DNA of 64,000 nucleotides from Chinchilla lanigera (GCF_000276665.1 NW_004955438.1:13252733-13316732); one strand, 5' to 3'; counted from the stretch's first letter, positions 23,100 through 39,628 are shown. Translations and numbers: made by a program. The notes: generated from the letters alone by a model not told the origin.

Positions 23100-25000
23100 A
23101 AGGGCCTGTGTTCATGGTAACCAAGCAGCACTGTGGTATCGGCAGAACCCGTGTCAGCTGCTAAACACCAGCAACAACGAACAGCACAGGTTCAGTCGCC
23201 ATCTGCAATGCTGCATCTTGATTTAAAGGCTACTGAACACTGCATTTTATTTCTTGGTAAGAAGATACATCAGAAGCAGCTGAGGGGCCAGGGAACCGGT
23301 GGTCCTCCAGAACTGAGGGGCTAGGGATAAACTGGTCCTCCAGAATTACCTGTCTCCTTAACAATGGTCCTTGCCTTAGAAGTCTCTCATAAGGTGACAT
23401 GACTTCTTGTTCTGTTGTGCATGCACAATGCTCAAGCCCATCAATAAGCCTATCATATATTTTCACCATGCTGCCTAAAGTCACATCTTCAGTTTAAGAA
23501 TGACATCTTTATCATCATTATTATCATGGTCCCCTGATTCAGAACTTAATATTATTTCACCATTGGTCAATGGACAAGTAGAGCCTTATTATCAATGTTA
23601 AAAACTTCCTTGATATCTAGTTCTTCCCGTTTACAATCAGATTGTAAAGGTACATTTTTTGCTTATGTAAGCATGTCAGACATCCTTACACTTGACATAC
23701 AGAATCCTCAAAGTCAGCACTTTGTTCATCATCATCACCCAATACAGCCATAGGTCAGAAGTTGTGCCAGGAGGCACACACCTACATCTTTAGTCCTAAG
23801 CGCAGGCAACCGCATATACAGCATTCATCATGCTAAACTCCTGTTGAAAACCTTCCACAAGCAGGCCTCTGTTCACTGCTGCGAGCATGCTGTTCAAGAC
23901 AGTGTTTTTATGTTTATCTTCAGTGTTCTAAGTGTTCTGCAGTTACGTGGCTGAATTAACAGTTACACTTGGGGAAAGTATATGCATAAATATTATTCTT
24001 GATGAGAACTTCAGCTGGAGCATAAGCATAACAGCTACTGAGAAAAAACAAAACCTTGCAGGTTCTTCACCCAGTCCAGTTTTGATGCAGCAGCATGAGC
24101 TGCTGCTATAAAATATGGACTACTTTAGAAAGAGGTCCCTGGTGATCATGTCTTTTTGTTAACATAATAACAGACCGATAAGAAATCCGTTCCTTTAAAA
24201 CACTGGGGACACAAGCTTTTGCCTATCACACCAAGTTTACAATGCATTAGCCTGTTGCAGTAGCACATCCCAGAATAACTATTCTGTCTTCAGCACCCTT
24301 AATTCCTGGAGGGGCTATCTCATCAGCTGCAGCCAGCATCTTTCTAGGCAACGATGCCCAATCAGTGACATTTCATCAGTGTCACAGACTTGTGCTGGTG
24401 TCATATTTTCTTCAGTGATGACCTTGGTAAACTTGCCAATGTACTTCTTTCCTGTTTCATTTTAGCAGATTTATCACCATAGATCTTTAAAAATGTAATG
24501 TGCCTTTTCTTAAATTTCTCCAACTAGCTTGTTGAATATTCAATTACCTTTCATTTTTAGTTCATCGCAATAGATCTTTTTTTTCACAATGGATCTTTGC
24601 TTCATAATTAGCATCCCATTAAATGGCATGTGTTCACGGCGATGCTGATAGATCTACTCTTTTGATACACAATTGAGATCTTCATTTTGACTTTATGCAG
24701 CATTTTTCTATCTTTTATTAACTTCTGTTCATCATTTTCAGCACAGAATTTCAACAGTTTACCCTTCTGTTTCTTCAGATCATCTATGATGGTCATTCCA
24801 AAGCCATTTTCTTCTGTAAGACATTTCACACTTACACTGGTGCTCAGTTTTTCCAACAGCTTGACTTTTTGTGCTAGAGATAATCGCAACTGCGTTTGCT
24901 TTTTCTCATCACTCTTACCCATGAGAGCACCTGCAACCCCTTTTAACATTTTCAAAAGTATCTTTACAGTACAGAGCAGAGAATAAGCAAAAATACATAA
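23100..25000 (-). pseudogene. Tigger (pogo/CENP-B-like) transposase pseudogene
   Basis: A 156-codon frame at 25078-24608 contains the N-terminal helix-turn-helix of the CENP-B/JERKY/Tigger family: LSLAQKVKLLEKL, then EENGFGMTIIDDLKKQKGKLL. Further down, other frames give TPAQVCDTDEMSL near 24390, which matches the DDE-domain motif 'QVYNADET' of the family. The frame is broken several times between the two and the catalytic region is not continuous. This kind of protein cut and pasted the element at TA sites. It is long dead. Confidence 0.8.
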
Positions 25001-25171
25001 TGAATAATGCTTATAGGCCTTGGCCCCATGCGGGTCATTTTGGAGGACCTGCCCTTGGCACTCGGCACCTGCGTACATGTCATTTTATTAACCTCTGTGG
25101 GTGGAGGGCGTCTGGTGGGAATCTGAGTGTGTGTGAAAAATATATATCCAGGTGAGCTAAGAAGGGCATTC

Positions 25172-25276
25172 TGTCTCCTGGGGGTACTAAATATATTTTA
25201 TATTTTTGTCTCTTGGGGGTACTAACTATATTTTATATTTTTGTCTCTTGGGGGTACTAAATATATTTTGTGTTGC
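25172..25276. repeat. Three 35-bp tandem repeats in the Tigger right arm
   Basis: Units begin at 25172, 25207 and 25242 with tgtctc(c/t)tgggggtactaa, followed by an AT-rich second half. The period is exactly 35 bp. Confidence 0.92.
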
Positions 25277-26121
25277 ATGAGTGTGTTTTACTGTGGTCTA
25301 TGAAATTTTCATCTGGGGAGTTATATCAATGCTCAAAATGTATTGGGTTTTGAATTTTCAGATTAGGGATGCTCAATCTGAACCTAATTTGGAACTCAAG
25401 AATGATGTGCTTTACACAACAAAGGCCTTCATCATACTAATTTTACTACGATTCTGTGTTTACACCAGAAATTTCCTAGATAAAAATCAAAACTGATACT
25501 CAAATTCACTTATTTTAGTTACAAAAATAAAACTTTTATTATGATTGTGACATGAATATTGAATTATAGCTAACAGATATACAACTTTACATGTAATTAA
25601 ATGCATTTGTAATATTAATACATTATAATTAACACTGAAAATATAAAGCCTTCCATAGCTAAAATCTGCACATTAGCTACTATGTTTTAGTTCATTTTAA
25701 GTATAAAACTCAGAAAGATTATTGAAGAATTAGTAGATCCTTGTCATTCTTATGAAATGAATTCAAAGGGCTATCACAGCATGTCCCTTAAAACTATAGT
25801 GTAAATGATACGTGCCCTGATTCTTTACTGGTCCCCATTTAAGCCATACTTTATATATTTTCCAGAGTCAGTTGAGAACATATTTGTTTTGTTTCTAAAC
25901 TGGAGAATTCTGACATATTCATGAAAGATTTACTGCAATTTTAACAGGATAGTTCCACGGTAGTATTAAGCTAGAAATCTTTACATTTACTCATGTTAAA
26001 ATGTTCCTTTGAACAAATTTGCACAATAGTCCATAATTCATTTGGTACTGCCCTTTTAAATGTTTATTCTATGGCTAATTTTCACCCTTATTCACATTCT
26101 GCTATTACTAATTTCAAATTA

Positions 26122-29716
<3,595 letters not shown>

Positions 29717-29832
29717 CTTGTGCAGATGTTCGAGGGCAAGCACAATCTCTCCAACATAGATCTGCACCTCGTGCTCTGTGAAACGCTCTCTTTGAGAAAG
29801 ATGAGTAAAAAGTTCTCCACCATTTATATAAT
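29717..29832 (-). CDS. RPS6KA5: RPS6KA5 (MSK1) exon: hinge and helices D/E (exon 4 by human order)
   Basis: This 116-nt exon encodes 39 residues from DYINGGELFTHL to LEHLHK, counting the Asp split as G|AT with the upstream exon. It enters in phase 1 and leaves in phase 0. The acceptor is tttttag and the donor is AAG|gtaaga. The segment is the kinase hinge followed by the helices leading to the catalytic loop (VGEIVLALEHLHK). ELFTHLSQRERF separates MSK1 from MSK2. The upstream intron is about 28.3 kb and the downstream one about 3.5 kb. The frame is open throughout. Confidence 0.96.
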
Positions 29833-30544
29833 CTAAAAATGAAATATATTTTTCTTTCTTTGACTTGTATTCATAAACAAAAGGAACTACTTCCTTTCAA
29901 TTACTTTGTATTAACCACAGGCACTGATTTTAATAAATGTTTTGTATAACTTAGAATACAGTAGACAGTTTCATTTAGAATGTAGTACTAGATTCATGTA
30001 ATATAATTTCATAAGATAATGGTTACCCTAAGCCAAACCAATCAATTTTCAAAGAGTATTGCCATTAAAACTACTATGAAAAATGCACATCTACTTAAAT
30101 ACATTTTCTCAAACACAGTACATATTGGAAACCTGTGCCATCACTGTACAATGGAAATGTAACTTACTGTGGCGCACCAAACATCAGCCACTACAACAAC
30201 CAAAACAAAAAACAAATAAAACAAGCAAAATCCCAGCCCGTCATTTGTGAGAATTGCCAGTCAAGATCTATAAGCAGATTTCCTGTTTTCCAGAGTTGTC
30301 CATGTGCACTTCAAAAACATGTATTAGGTACTAGGTAGCCTTCTTATGCTCCATGTAGAGCCAAAGTAAAAGTAATAAATGTGGCCAAGTCAAAACAGCC
30401 AAACTAGAAGAATCCACTTTCCTCTCAATTTGTCATGTTTATTCCAAGGGGAATAATAAAAGTGAAAACAAAATGGATATAGTAAAACATAAATGCATGA
30501 GCTGGCAAAAAACCAAAAACAAAAATACTCAAAAAAATAAAAAA

Positions 30545-30720
30545 ACAGTTGAGCACATGCCTGTAATCCCAACTATTTCGAGACTGAGGCAGAAGGCTCA
30601 CAAGTTTGAGGCCAGCATGAGCAACTCAGAGAGACTCAAAATAAACAAAAAGGGCTGAGGATGTAGCTCAGTAATAGAGAACCCCTGAGTTCAATCCCCA
30701 GCACTGAGGGAAAAAAAAAG
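30545..30720 (+). repeat. B4-type composite SINE (B1 part plus ID part)
   Basis: A B1-like monomer (gcctgtaatcccaactattt, then gaggccagcatgagcaactc) runs into an ID-like unit (gggctgaggatgtagctcag, then ttcaatccccagcactg) and an A-tail. Confidence 0.8.
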
Positions 30721-30984
30721 AGGAAAGAAACCAATTATATTGACAATTAGCTCTAATAAGACATTTATGGAAAAACTGACAACTGAACGCTCATTTTTTA
30801 GGGAGACAACTGTAGAAACAAATATTAGAAATTATTTAAAATCATACAGAATAATAAGCGTTTTGCAAAAAAAGTTTCAGAGACTAACCACTATTACATT
30901 ACATACCTTTATGTGTGAGACATAATTCACATCTAGAAAAGTTACAACTATAGATTAAAATTTTTCTCCTGAAAAAATCTGAAA

Positions 30985-31333
30985 TGTTATGATTTAATAG
31001 TTTAAATCTAAAATGTCCCCCAAAAGTCTCATGTGCTTGGAAGGTGACTGGATCACGGGGCGCTGGTAAGTGGTGGGCCTGGTCACAGGTGGGATCACTG
31101 GGATACGACCTGGAAGGGTGGATTCTTATCCTTGGCACCTCTCTTTCCTCTGTTTCCAGGATGGAGGGGCTGAGTACTTTTTCCTCCAAGATACCCTTCT
31201 GCCATCCTATTTCTGCCTTGGATCCAGCCCATCAAGGACGGAAACCATGAGCCAAAATAAACCTCTCCTGTAAGTTGCAGGTGTTTGGTATTTTGTTCCA
31301 GCAAAAGGAAAGTGACTCAAACAAACTAAGACA
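30985..31333 (+). repeat. Solo LTR, MaLR-like
   Basis: It starts tgttatgatttaatag and ends actaagaca. It contains 'atgtcccccaaaagtctcat' and 'catgagccaaaataaacctc' with a poly(A) signal. GAAA on both sides may be a worn TSD. The open frames across it are accidental. Confidence 0.75.
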
Positions 31334-32084
31334 GAAAATGCAAGTATTCCAAACATTCACTCACCAAGTTTACTGCAATTTCATACAAGAACACAACGAA
31401 CTCCATAAACTCACAAATTTATGTTTTACACTGGCCACTTAAATTTACATTCCAAAACCCTGATGAAACAGAATTAATGAACTCTAATAGCTACTTGTTT
31501 GCAGTGTAGTTTGAGAAACAGGATAGCAAAAAACATTTCCCTTCTAAGGCTTTGGTATTTTGTTAGGGAGTTTTAATTATATCTAAGCACAAAGCTAATT
31601 ATTAAAAGGTGTAAAAGAACACAGCATTCCTGTAAGCTAACAATGACTTTTTCTACTTCTAAGTAGTTTACAGCTAATACTATTATTTATGAACAAGTGG
31701 TTGCAAAATATATAGCACTAATCTTTAAGAAAAAAACACTTTATGACTGTCAAGTTTAGACATTCACAGCACAGAAATAAGCACCCATCAACTGACAAAC
31801 TCCTTCAAAGCCTTTCAATGTTCGATTGTCTCACCTTCCATGGCCCCTCCAGCCGAAATGATCACATCTTCATGTGCTTATCATTGTACTTATTAAAGAC
31901 TTCCACCATTACAATTTTCTAGCTGTACTGCAAATGTTTATTTGCCTACTTGCCTTTTCTGCTCAAATGAATTTAAGTCAGGACCAACATTTCATTATAA
32001 CACATCCAACATAGTGCCTACAGGCAGTAAGTACTAGTAATTACTGTTAACTAATAGTTTAATACAAATTAACTGTTATTATTT

Positions 32085-32200
32085 TTGGTTTTTGAGACAG
32101 GTTCTCACTTTATAGTCCAAGCTGATCTCAAACTCACAATCCTCCTGCCTCAGCCTCCTGAGTGCTGGGATTGTAGGCATATGCTATGATGCCTGGCTAA
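32085..32200 (-). repeat. B1-related SINE without the internal duplication
   Basis: The minus strand reads agccaggcatcatagcatat, then cagcactcaggaggctga, then gagaacctgtctcaaaa, with only one copy of the central block. It looks older than the duplicated B1s. Confidence 0.75.
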
Positions 32201-32350
32201 TTAAAAACAAATTTTTTTTATGTTGCATGTTATAGAGGTTCTCTGAAAAAAAAAAATCACTGAAACTCAAAAGGACAGCCACTGTAAAAAACAATCAATA
32301 TACTTCCATCCAGAGGTGACGTGATATAGTCAAAAGAACAGGGCTTTGTT

Positions 32351-32430
32351 CTTCAGCTAACAACTCCACTGACTTCAGCTAACTCCATAGACTTCAGCTA
32401 ACTCCACAGACTTCAGCTAACAACTCCACT
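32351..32430. repeat. Short tandem repeat, unit cttcagctaactccacaga
   Basis: Four copies of cttcagctaa start at 32351, 32373, 32392 and 32411, with spacing 22, 19 and 19 bp. The first and last copies share an extra 'caactccact'. Confidence 0.9.
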
Positions 32431-34644
32431 GCTGTCCTGCCTACAGCAAATGAAGTCTCTCTGATCTTCAATAACTATATGTGGAATATTGTTGCGTGGT
32501 ACATAGAAAGTCGTTTATTTTCCATTTATGGAAAGACTGAGGAAAAGTAACTACAAATCTAAAGAGATAATCCTACAATAATATTGCAACCTGTTTGCTA
32601 CTTTTGGAATAGACAGCCTGCCAGTCCAAGATCAAAACTTGACAGGCACAGTGTTTTTTTCTTAAAGATTAATGCTATATATTTTGCAAGATAAACAATG
32701 AGTGAAATCTAACAGTCATCCAAGATATAATATGGGTAAAAAGGTCATCAAGGTTGCCAACAAGATGTAACACCAGAGTATCATCATGAGGTACATGCTA
32801 TAACCAATGGCAAAGTCATGAGAAGTTAACAGGAGGGACCCTCTATAAGGAAAGCACTTAGTACTATGCCTTCATAATTCTGTTGTTATGTTTGGCACGC
32901 AGTGTATCTCACTATGGTTTTATTTGCCACTTTCCTGAATAACAAGGATGTTTAGTATCTTTATACGACATCAAATATTTCTATATCTTCTGTTCTGAAG
33001 GGCCTATTAAAATGCTTTGTGTGGCTGTGTCTATTTTAGTTTTCTTTCCTTTTTACTTGAGATAATTCTCATACCGTGAAATTTACCCACTTGAAGTATA
33101 AAATTCAATGGTTCTTAGTTTGCTCAGAGTTGTGCAATCATCACCATAATCAACTGTATAACATTTTCATCACCTACCACACCTTAGACATTCCCATTTT
33201 TCTACCTTTTTGTTAGCTGCTTGTGCTTTTGGCATCATATCAAAGAATTCAATACTAAAACCAATGTCACAAAATTTTATTTCAATTTTTCTTCTAAGAC
33301 TTTGACAGTTTCAGCTCTGACCCTTAAGTCTGATCCATTTTGAGTTAATTTTTGTTTATTGTGAAGTACTGTATTTTTGCACGTAACTATTCAGTTGTTC
33401 TAGCATCACTGGTTGAAAAGCCTGTTCTTTCTTCATTGTCCTTCTTGTAAAGAAAAATCAGTTCATGGTAGATGTGAGGATTTCTGGATTCTTAATTCTA
33501 TCCCACTGATCCATGTTGATCTACAAGGTTATTCTTATATCAGTGTCACACTTCCTCATTACTATAGGTTTGCAGTAAATTTTGAAATCAGGAAGTGTGA
33601 ATCTTTATTCTTCCTTTTCAAACCATTTTAGTTATTGTAGGCCTTTGATTTTCCATATGAAATTTAGGATCATCCTGTTACTTTATTCACAAATATAAGT
33701 TGAACTTTTGAGAAAGGTTGTATTTAAAGCTACAAATTAATTTAGGGATTACTGTCATCCTAAAAAATAATGTCTTTCAATTCATAAAGATAGGATGCCT
33801 TTCTGTCCATAAGGATAGAATGTCTTCCCATTTATTTAAATTGTTTCAATGTTGTTTTATACTTCTTTCATTTCATTCTTTTTGATTCTAAAGTAAATGG
33901 AATTGTTGTCTTAATTTCATTTTCAGATTGTTCACTGCAAGTGCAGAGAAATTTAGTTGATTCAGTATGTGGTCCTCATATCTTGCACCTTTGCTGAATT
34001 TGTTTATTGTGTCATCTTAGATTTTTTTCTTCTTCTTTTCCAATTAAAGGCTTTTTGGGACCTTTTCTGGCCTGCCATGTTGAACAGATAAAGGTAAGTA
34101 TTCTTTCCCTCTTCCTAATTGTAGGGGGGAAGTAGTCAGTCTGTCACAATTAAGTTTTATGTTCACTGGTGTTTCACGGAAGCCTTTGTCAAGTAAAATT
34201 CCCTTCTACAATGTAGTTTTTTTAATCACAAAGGAATGCTAATTTTTTCAAGACAGGATTAAATAGGTTTTTGTCTTCTGCTGATACACTGTATTAAATT
34301 GATGCATTATCAGTTGTTAAACTAACCTTGCAAATCTGGGATAAATCTCTCTTGGCCATGGTGTACAATCTTATTTATTGCTGGATTCTGTTTTATATAA
34401 TGTGTTGAGGATTTCTGTATTTATACTCCTGGGAGACACTGGTCCGTAGTTTTGATGTTTGTGTTTGGCTTTGATATTTGATATTGGCCTCATGCAGTAA
34501 GTTGGGAAGTATTTCTTCTTCTATTTTGGGGAAGAGTTTATAAAGAATTGCTATTAATTTTTAAATGTCTGGTAACATTTGCCTGTGAAGACAGTAGGCT
34601 TTGACTTTTCACATTTTTTAGTAAGTAGTAGTGGAAATAATGCA

Positions 34645-35152
34645 GACATTTCTCATTTAATGACCTGTTTAATGATTATTTGGATTTAGGACCTGCCATT
34701 TGGACTTACAACCCATCTTTTTCTGTATAGTTGTGTACATCTTGTTTATAGAGCCTCAATGTCTTTTTTTATACAATATACCTTCTTCTTTACACACTAC
34801 TATAGTTTCTGCTGATTGTACTATGCAATACTATGCATTTATGTTCCATTATACATTATAGTACTACATGTAAAAGTTATGCAAATAAAAGCAAGTCATC
34901 GGGGCTGGGGATTTAGCTCAGCGGTACAGCGCCTGCCTGGCAAGCGCAAGGTCGTGAGTGTGATTCCTGGTACCAGAAAACAAACAAACAAAACAAAACA
35001 AAACAAAGCAAGTCATCAAGTTGGAGTTTCCTTTGACTCTTTCATTGTTTTGAGTAATGTACATACTATATACAATTCCTTATTCAGTGACCAATTCATT
35101 TAATGACCTAGTTGCAGGGACAGAACTCAAGTCGGTAAATGAGGACTAGCAG
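34645..35152. mobile_element. Tigger-type DNA element inside the L1M
   Basis: The arms are inverted: 'catttctcatttaatgacct' on the left and 'ggtaaatgaggactagcag' on the right, with 'tcatttaatgacct' repeated inside. The edges are approximate. An ID SINE sits inside. Confidence 0.5.
34901..35004 (+). repeat. ID SINE, well preserved, with 13-bp TSD
   Basis: It starts ggggctggggatttagctca, has gcgcctgcctggcaagcg, and B-box-like gagtgtgattcctgg, then a (CAAAA) tail. AAAGCAAGTCATC flanks it at 34888-34900 and 35005-35017. Confidence 0.92.
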
Positions 35153-36831
35153 CAGTTCAATCTCTTGCTGTAGGTATATTCAGAAGTTGTATTGCTTCTT
35201 GAGTCAGTTCTAACAGCTCATGCCTTTCTAGGATTTTCCTTATATTATGTAAGTTGTCTAACATGAAGTAACATTATAACAACCACCTATGTTGTTATAC
35301 AGTTCTTCATATCTTGTGAGCCTTTTTAATTCTACAAGGTCAGGAGGAAAGTCCTTTCTCTCATTACCAATTTGAGTCTTCTATTTTCTTGATCTAATTA
35401 AAGGTGTATCAATTTGCAGATCTCCTCAAAGAACCACATTTTGGTTTCATTGCTTTTCTCTACTGTTTTTATACTGTTTTATTAATTTTCCCCTAATCTT
35501 TATTATTTCTTTCCTTTCTGGTTGATTTGGGTTTAGTTTGCTCTTCTTTTTCCAATGTTTCAAAGTGAAAGACTGCTTCAAGATTTGGCATCTGTTTTTT
35601 TTTTTTTTTAATCTAGACAATTAACAGCTTTAAATTTCCCACAAAGCACTTCTCTAGCAGGATCCCCAAAATTTGAGTATGCAACATGGCTTCATTTTCT
35701 CTCATTAAATTTTTTTTTGGTTTCTCTTTTTATTTGATACACTATTTATTTAGGAGTATACTGTTTAATTTGCACGTAGTTGTGAATTTCCCAAATTTTC
35801 TTTTACTATTGATTTTTAATCTCATTCTGTTATGGTTGGAGAATATTTTTATGATTTTAATAGTCTTGGATTTATGGAGTTTTTTAATGATCTGGTATAT
35901 GGTCTAAAGAATGTTCTATGTGCACTTAAGAAAAATATGTACTCTGCTGTTGTTTACAGTTCTATAAATGTCAGTTATATGTAGATGGTTTACAGTGATG
36001 CTCAACTTTTTTACTTCTTTGTTGGTTTTAATCTTAGTTGTACTTATATATTATTCAGGGTGGGATATTCCTGCTGAATTGTCTATTTTTCCATTTCAGT
36101 TTTTGTTTCATGAATTTTGGGTCTATGTTGTTACATGCATTCATGTTTATAATCATTTTGTCTTCCTGATAGGTTGGTCCTTTTATCATGAAGTGTTCCT
36201 TCTAGACTCTAATAGCATTTTTTAGTTTTTATCTCTATTTTGTCTGATGTCAGTATAACCATGTCACCTTCTTGTAGCTGCTGTTTACATGATTTATCCT
36301 TTTCCTTTTTAATCTATTTGTATATTCGGATCTATTGTGTAATCTCATATAAACAGTATATAGTTTGATCTTCTTCCAGTCTGACCTTCTCTGCCTTTCA
36401 CTTAAAATATTCAGCCATTCGTATTTAATATTATTATTGATTATAGCCAGATTTGATGGCTATTTTACTTTTCTACGTATCTCATATTTTTTGTACCTCT
36501 ATTCTTCCTTTACTCCTTTTCATTAGGTGAATATTTCTTTTAGCAAATTTTCATTTTACTTTCTTGAGTTAATTTTCTTAGTTGTTGCTCTAAAGCTTAC
36601 TATAATATTAACTTAGAAATAGGACATGATTCATACTAACTTAAGTCCAATAATATGTAGAAAAATTACTCCTATATACTTCTGCCCCCACCTTTGTGCT
36701 ATTAATGATAGAAACAGTACAATATATATAACTGACCCTCTGCAACTATGGATTCCACATCTATGAAATGAACCAAAAGCAGACTGAAAATATTCTGGAA
36801 CAAAAAGTGCATCATATTGCACATGTAGAGA

Positions 36832-36935
36832 CATTTTTTTCTTGGTATCATTCCTTAAACAATACTGTATAACAACTATTTACATTTTTTTTCTTGGTAT
36901 CGTTCCTTAAACAACACTGTATAACAACTATATTG
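36832..36935. repeat. 52-bp tandem duplication inside the MER2-like element
   Basis: Copies 36832-36883 and 36884-36935 share 'cttggtatc(a/g)ttccttaaac' and 'actgtataacaactat' at a 52-bp offset, with a few mismatches. Confidence 0.85.
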
Positions 36936-37012
36936 CATTAGGTATTATAAGTAATCTAGAGATGATTTAAAGTAAACAGTAGGATGTGGATAGGTTATAT
37001 GCAAATACTATA

Positions 37013-37612
37013 ACAGGGCAGCTCCTTTGGGAGATATTCCTGGAAAAATTACTTTAACCTCCCCCTCCTTTGCCCTTCTGCAAGGCTACTGCCTTCCCTA
37101 AATCTTTTGAAAGGATTATATACCCCTCCTCTCTGCCCCCAATTCTAAATTCCCATGTTAACTGTTAAAATTTTCTCTAGGTTTAAAGAATCCAGAAATC
37201 TGATAGTCTTTAAAATGTCACTCCTCAGCCTTTAGTTCAGTGCACAGACTAACATAAAGCACGTAAATTGCTCTAAGGTTTAATCTGAAGAAAAGTAATA
37301 TGTAAAATACAGGAACTGTACCCAGCAGGTTAAGGTCAATTGAGAGGTACTGGCCACTGAAGATAAAAGGAAACATATAACCCAGATGTCACCCCCTGCA
37401 TATAGGCTTTCTGACCACTGTTCACTGTACCCCTTTCCCTCCCTATAATAGCCTTTGTTCCCCCGAACTCTCCAAAATGGGGTTTTGAGGTTAAAAAGTG
37501 CCTCCATCTTTCATGATGCTTACTCTTGAAAAAACCTGATTATTTCCCATTCTCATTTCCCAGACAGTGGCCTTCAACAGCAAGCAGCCCAAAACCTTAT
37601 TCCAAGAACAAA
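37013..37612 (-). mobile_element. LTR-like insertion in the MER2-like element
   Basis: The insert interrupts otherwise continuous MER2-like sequence, with ACTATA (37007-37012) and ACTACA (37613-37618) as a possible 6-bp TSD. On the minus strand it begins close to tgttcttggaataagg. I cannot name the family, and the LTR call rests on length, TG start and possible TSD only. Confidence 0.4.
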
Positions 37613-39350
37613 ACTACACCACCATATACAGGGGATCTGAGCATGCATTCGTGTCGCTGCTCCATGCGGAGGTGAAGAGGTGCTAGAATAAACCTTCCAC
37701 GGATATCAAGGGATGACTACGTGTTGCAAAACCTAACAACACTGTTTTATTACTTTATATAATTTTGTCTTTCAAAGACAATGATAGAGGAAAGGAAAGT
37801 CCATAGTTGTAACATTAGTCTACCTAGTAACCCCTGGAACTTCAGTTAGGATCTGATTTCTACCCCTTGGCCCCACTCCTGTGTTGTTTTTGTTACCCTT
37901 TCCTTATTTAATAACTCTGCTTGGCTATTTTAGTGAAGTCTATTTTATCTGCACTGTAAAGATTTCAATACTGTTCATCAGAAAGAAAAGCCTTGACTAT
38001 TTGTGCAGTGATGTTAGCAGGGCTTTTTCACTCTCTTTCCCAGACTGGTAAGGCTATCTGCCTCTACTGGTATTACAAACAGCTGCTAGGTTCCACTAAT
38101 TGCTGGCTGATTGCTCTATTCTTTCCAACTGGACTCTGGAGCCATAAATTATTCCACAGTCCCATCCAGTAAACTCAGGTCCCTTTGCAGTAGTTTGAGG
38201 CCAGCATTTGAAGTCTGTTCTGACACCAGAAAGACTCTTTGTACTTGTCTACATTTGACAATTTAACTTACTGCTCTAGTGAAGCTACCCGCTTCCTCTT
38301 AATTGCCTATCACCAAACTCTTTTCCCTGAAAAAGCACCTGCACAGGTCAGAACTTCTCCACATACTCTGTGCCACCAATAATCAGTTCTTTTGTTGACA
38401 GCTTCAGATATCTCTTATGAACCACATCTCCTCTTGGGGGAAAAAAAATCTGAGCCACTGCTCTAGAGCTGGAAGTGAAGACAGGGGTACACTTCTCGTG
38501 CAAAAATATTTTTGCTTTATCAGCAAGGTGCTAAATGAGGGCAGCAGTTTCTGGGCTTCGCAGCTTATGCCCACTAGCATGGAACCTACCCTACAAGCAG
38601 AGTGGAGTGGGAATGATCAGAGCTCCATATTCTCAGCATGCCAGGCAGTGGACAGAGCTTCTACCTTAAGAATGGAGGCTGAGTCGGGGAAGGAAGCCTC
38701 CAACCTTCTCAGCTCAGCTCACAGGAATTAGCCACTGTAACAGCGCTGGATGAAAAATTCTGGGCCTGTCTCTCCTGATGAGATCCTGCATCCCTCAATT
38801 AGGATTTGACAGAAGAGAAAAACCTATTTTCCTGGCCACATACACCTCGAACAGCGGTTCTGTGATGGATACTGTGGGGTGATCATGGCCCAAGGGCCAC
38901 TACTCTATTCCCACTGAGATTTAAGAGTTTATTAGATTTTCTTGAGTATTGTTTCTTTGTTGGCTGTATGCTTGCCCTCAGAACTTCCAGAGACTTTTAA
39001 TGATTGTTTCTGTAAGAGTAGCTTTCATTAGTTATGGCTGTTTTGCTACACAGTAGGTTCACAGAGCTCCTCACAATGATACTCCAGGGCTGGGGTCTCT
39101 GGTTTTCCTTCTTAATTATTAATTTGAAGTAATTTGTAATTTGGAACACAAGTCCTTTGTCCATATATGGCAAATATCATCTCTGATTTTGTGACATGAA
39201 TTTTAATTTTCTTAAAGGTATCTCTTGATGAGCAGAAAATGTCTAATTTGGATTAAATCCAGTTTCCCTCCCCACATTAGTTAGTGCTTGAGGAATCACT
39301 GCCTCTCCTGAAGTCAAAGGTTTCTCATATTTCTTTGTTCTTTTTCTTTC

Positions 39351-39561
39351 CTTTTTTTTTTTTGAGGAGGGTGGTTCGGAGGATTGAATCTAGGATGTTG
39401 CCCGTGCTAGAGAAACACTCTACTACTGTACATTTTCAGTCCTTTTAAAATTTTGAGACAAGGTCTCACTGAATTGCCGAAGCTGGTCTGAACTTGTGAT
39501 CCCCCTGCCTTAGCCTCCTGGGTAGCTAGGAATCACAGTCATGTGCTACCATGCCTGGCTC
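39351..39561 (-). repeat. B4-type composite SINE
   Basis: The minus strand has a B1-like part (39561-39448, agccaggcatggtagcac) followed by an ID-like part (39447-39351, containing 'ctctagcacgggcaacat') and a T-run on the plus strand. Confidence 0.75.
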
Positions 39562-39628
39562 TCCTATTTCTTCTCAAAGCTTTACGCCTTTAGTTTTTAC
39601 ATCTAGTTCTGTTTTAAATTAGTATCTG

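Larger units (their letters stand above)
22700..25380 (-). mobile_element. Nearly full-length Tigger7-like DNA transposon (TcMar-Tigger)
   Basis: The left end starts cagactgattgtcccttacc after a TA. The right end reads gattagggatgctcaatctg. These are inverted versions of each other, as in Tigger elements. The subterminal text ('aaatgctcaggaccagaag', 'tgaggatgagacccaagtct', 'cttatacagtgtttcaaata') matches my memory of Tigger7. The transposase remnant runs on the minus strand from about 25000 down to 23100. The right TA is mutated. Confidence 0.85.
32990..36600 (-). repeat. Old L1 (L1M-type), antisense, interrupted
   Basis: Antisense L1 phrases occur in 3' to 5' order: 'aaaattcaatggttcttag', 'tgatccattttgagttaatt', 'tgcagtaaattttgaaatca', 'tgtttattgtgtcatcttag', 'gatctaattaaaggtgtatc' and 'tctgttatggttggagaata'. 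A Tigger-type element with its own ID interrupts it at about 34645-35152. Confidence 0.75.
36730..37723. mobile_element. MER2-like Tigger element, split by an insertion
   Basis: The left arm starts actgaccctctgcaactatg and runs to 'ggttatatgcaaatacta'. The right arm resumes 'accatatacaggggatctga' and ends 'atcaagggatgactac'. Both match the inverted ends of MER2. About 600 bp unrelated to MER2 sit between them (37013-37612). Confidence 0.7.

Noticed and set aside
24687..24986. 99-codon plus-strand frame over the Tigger7-like element
   Set aside because: It is the shadow of the minus-strand transposase remnant; the minus frame carries the recognisable helix-turn-helix.
25172..25276. CRISPR-like array of 35-bp units
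   Set aside because: The units are contiguous with no spacers, lie inside a DNA transposon, and the genome is mammalian.
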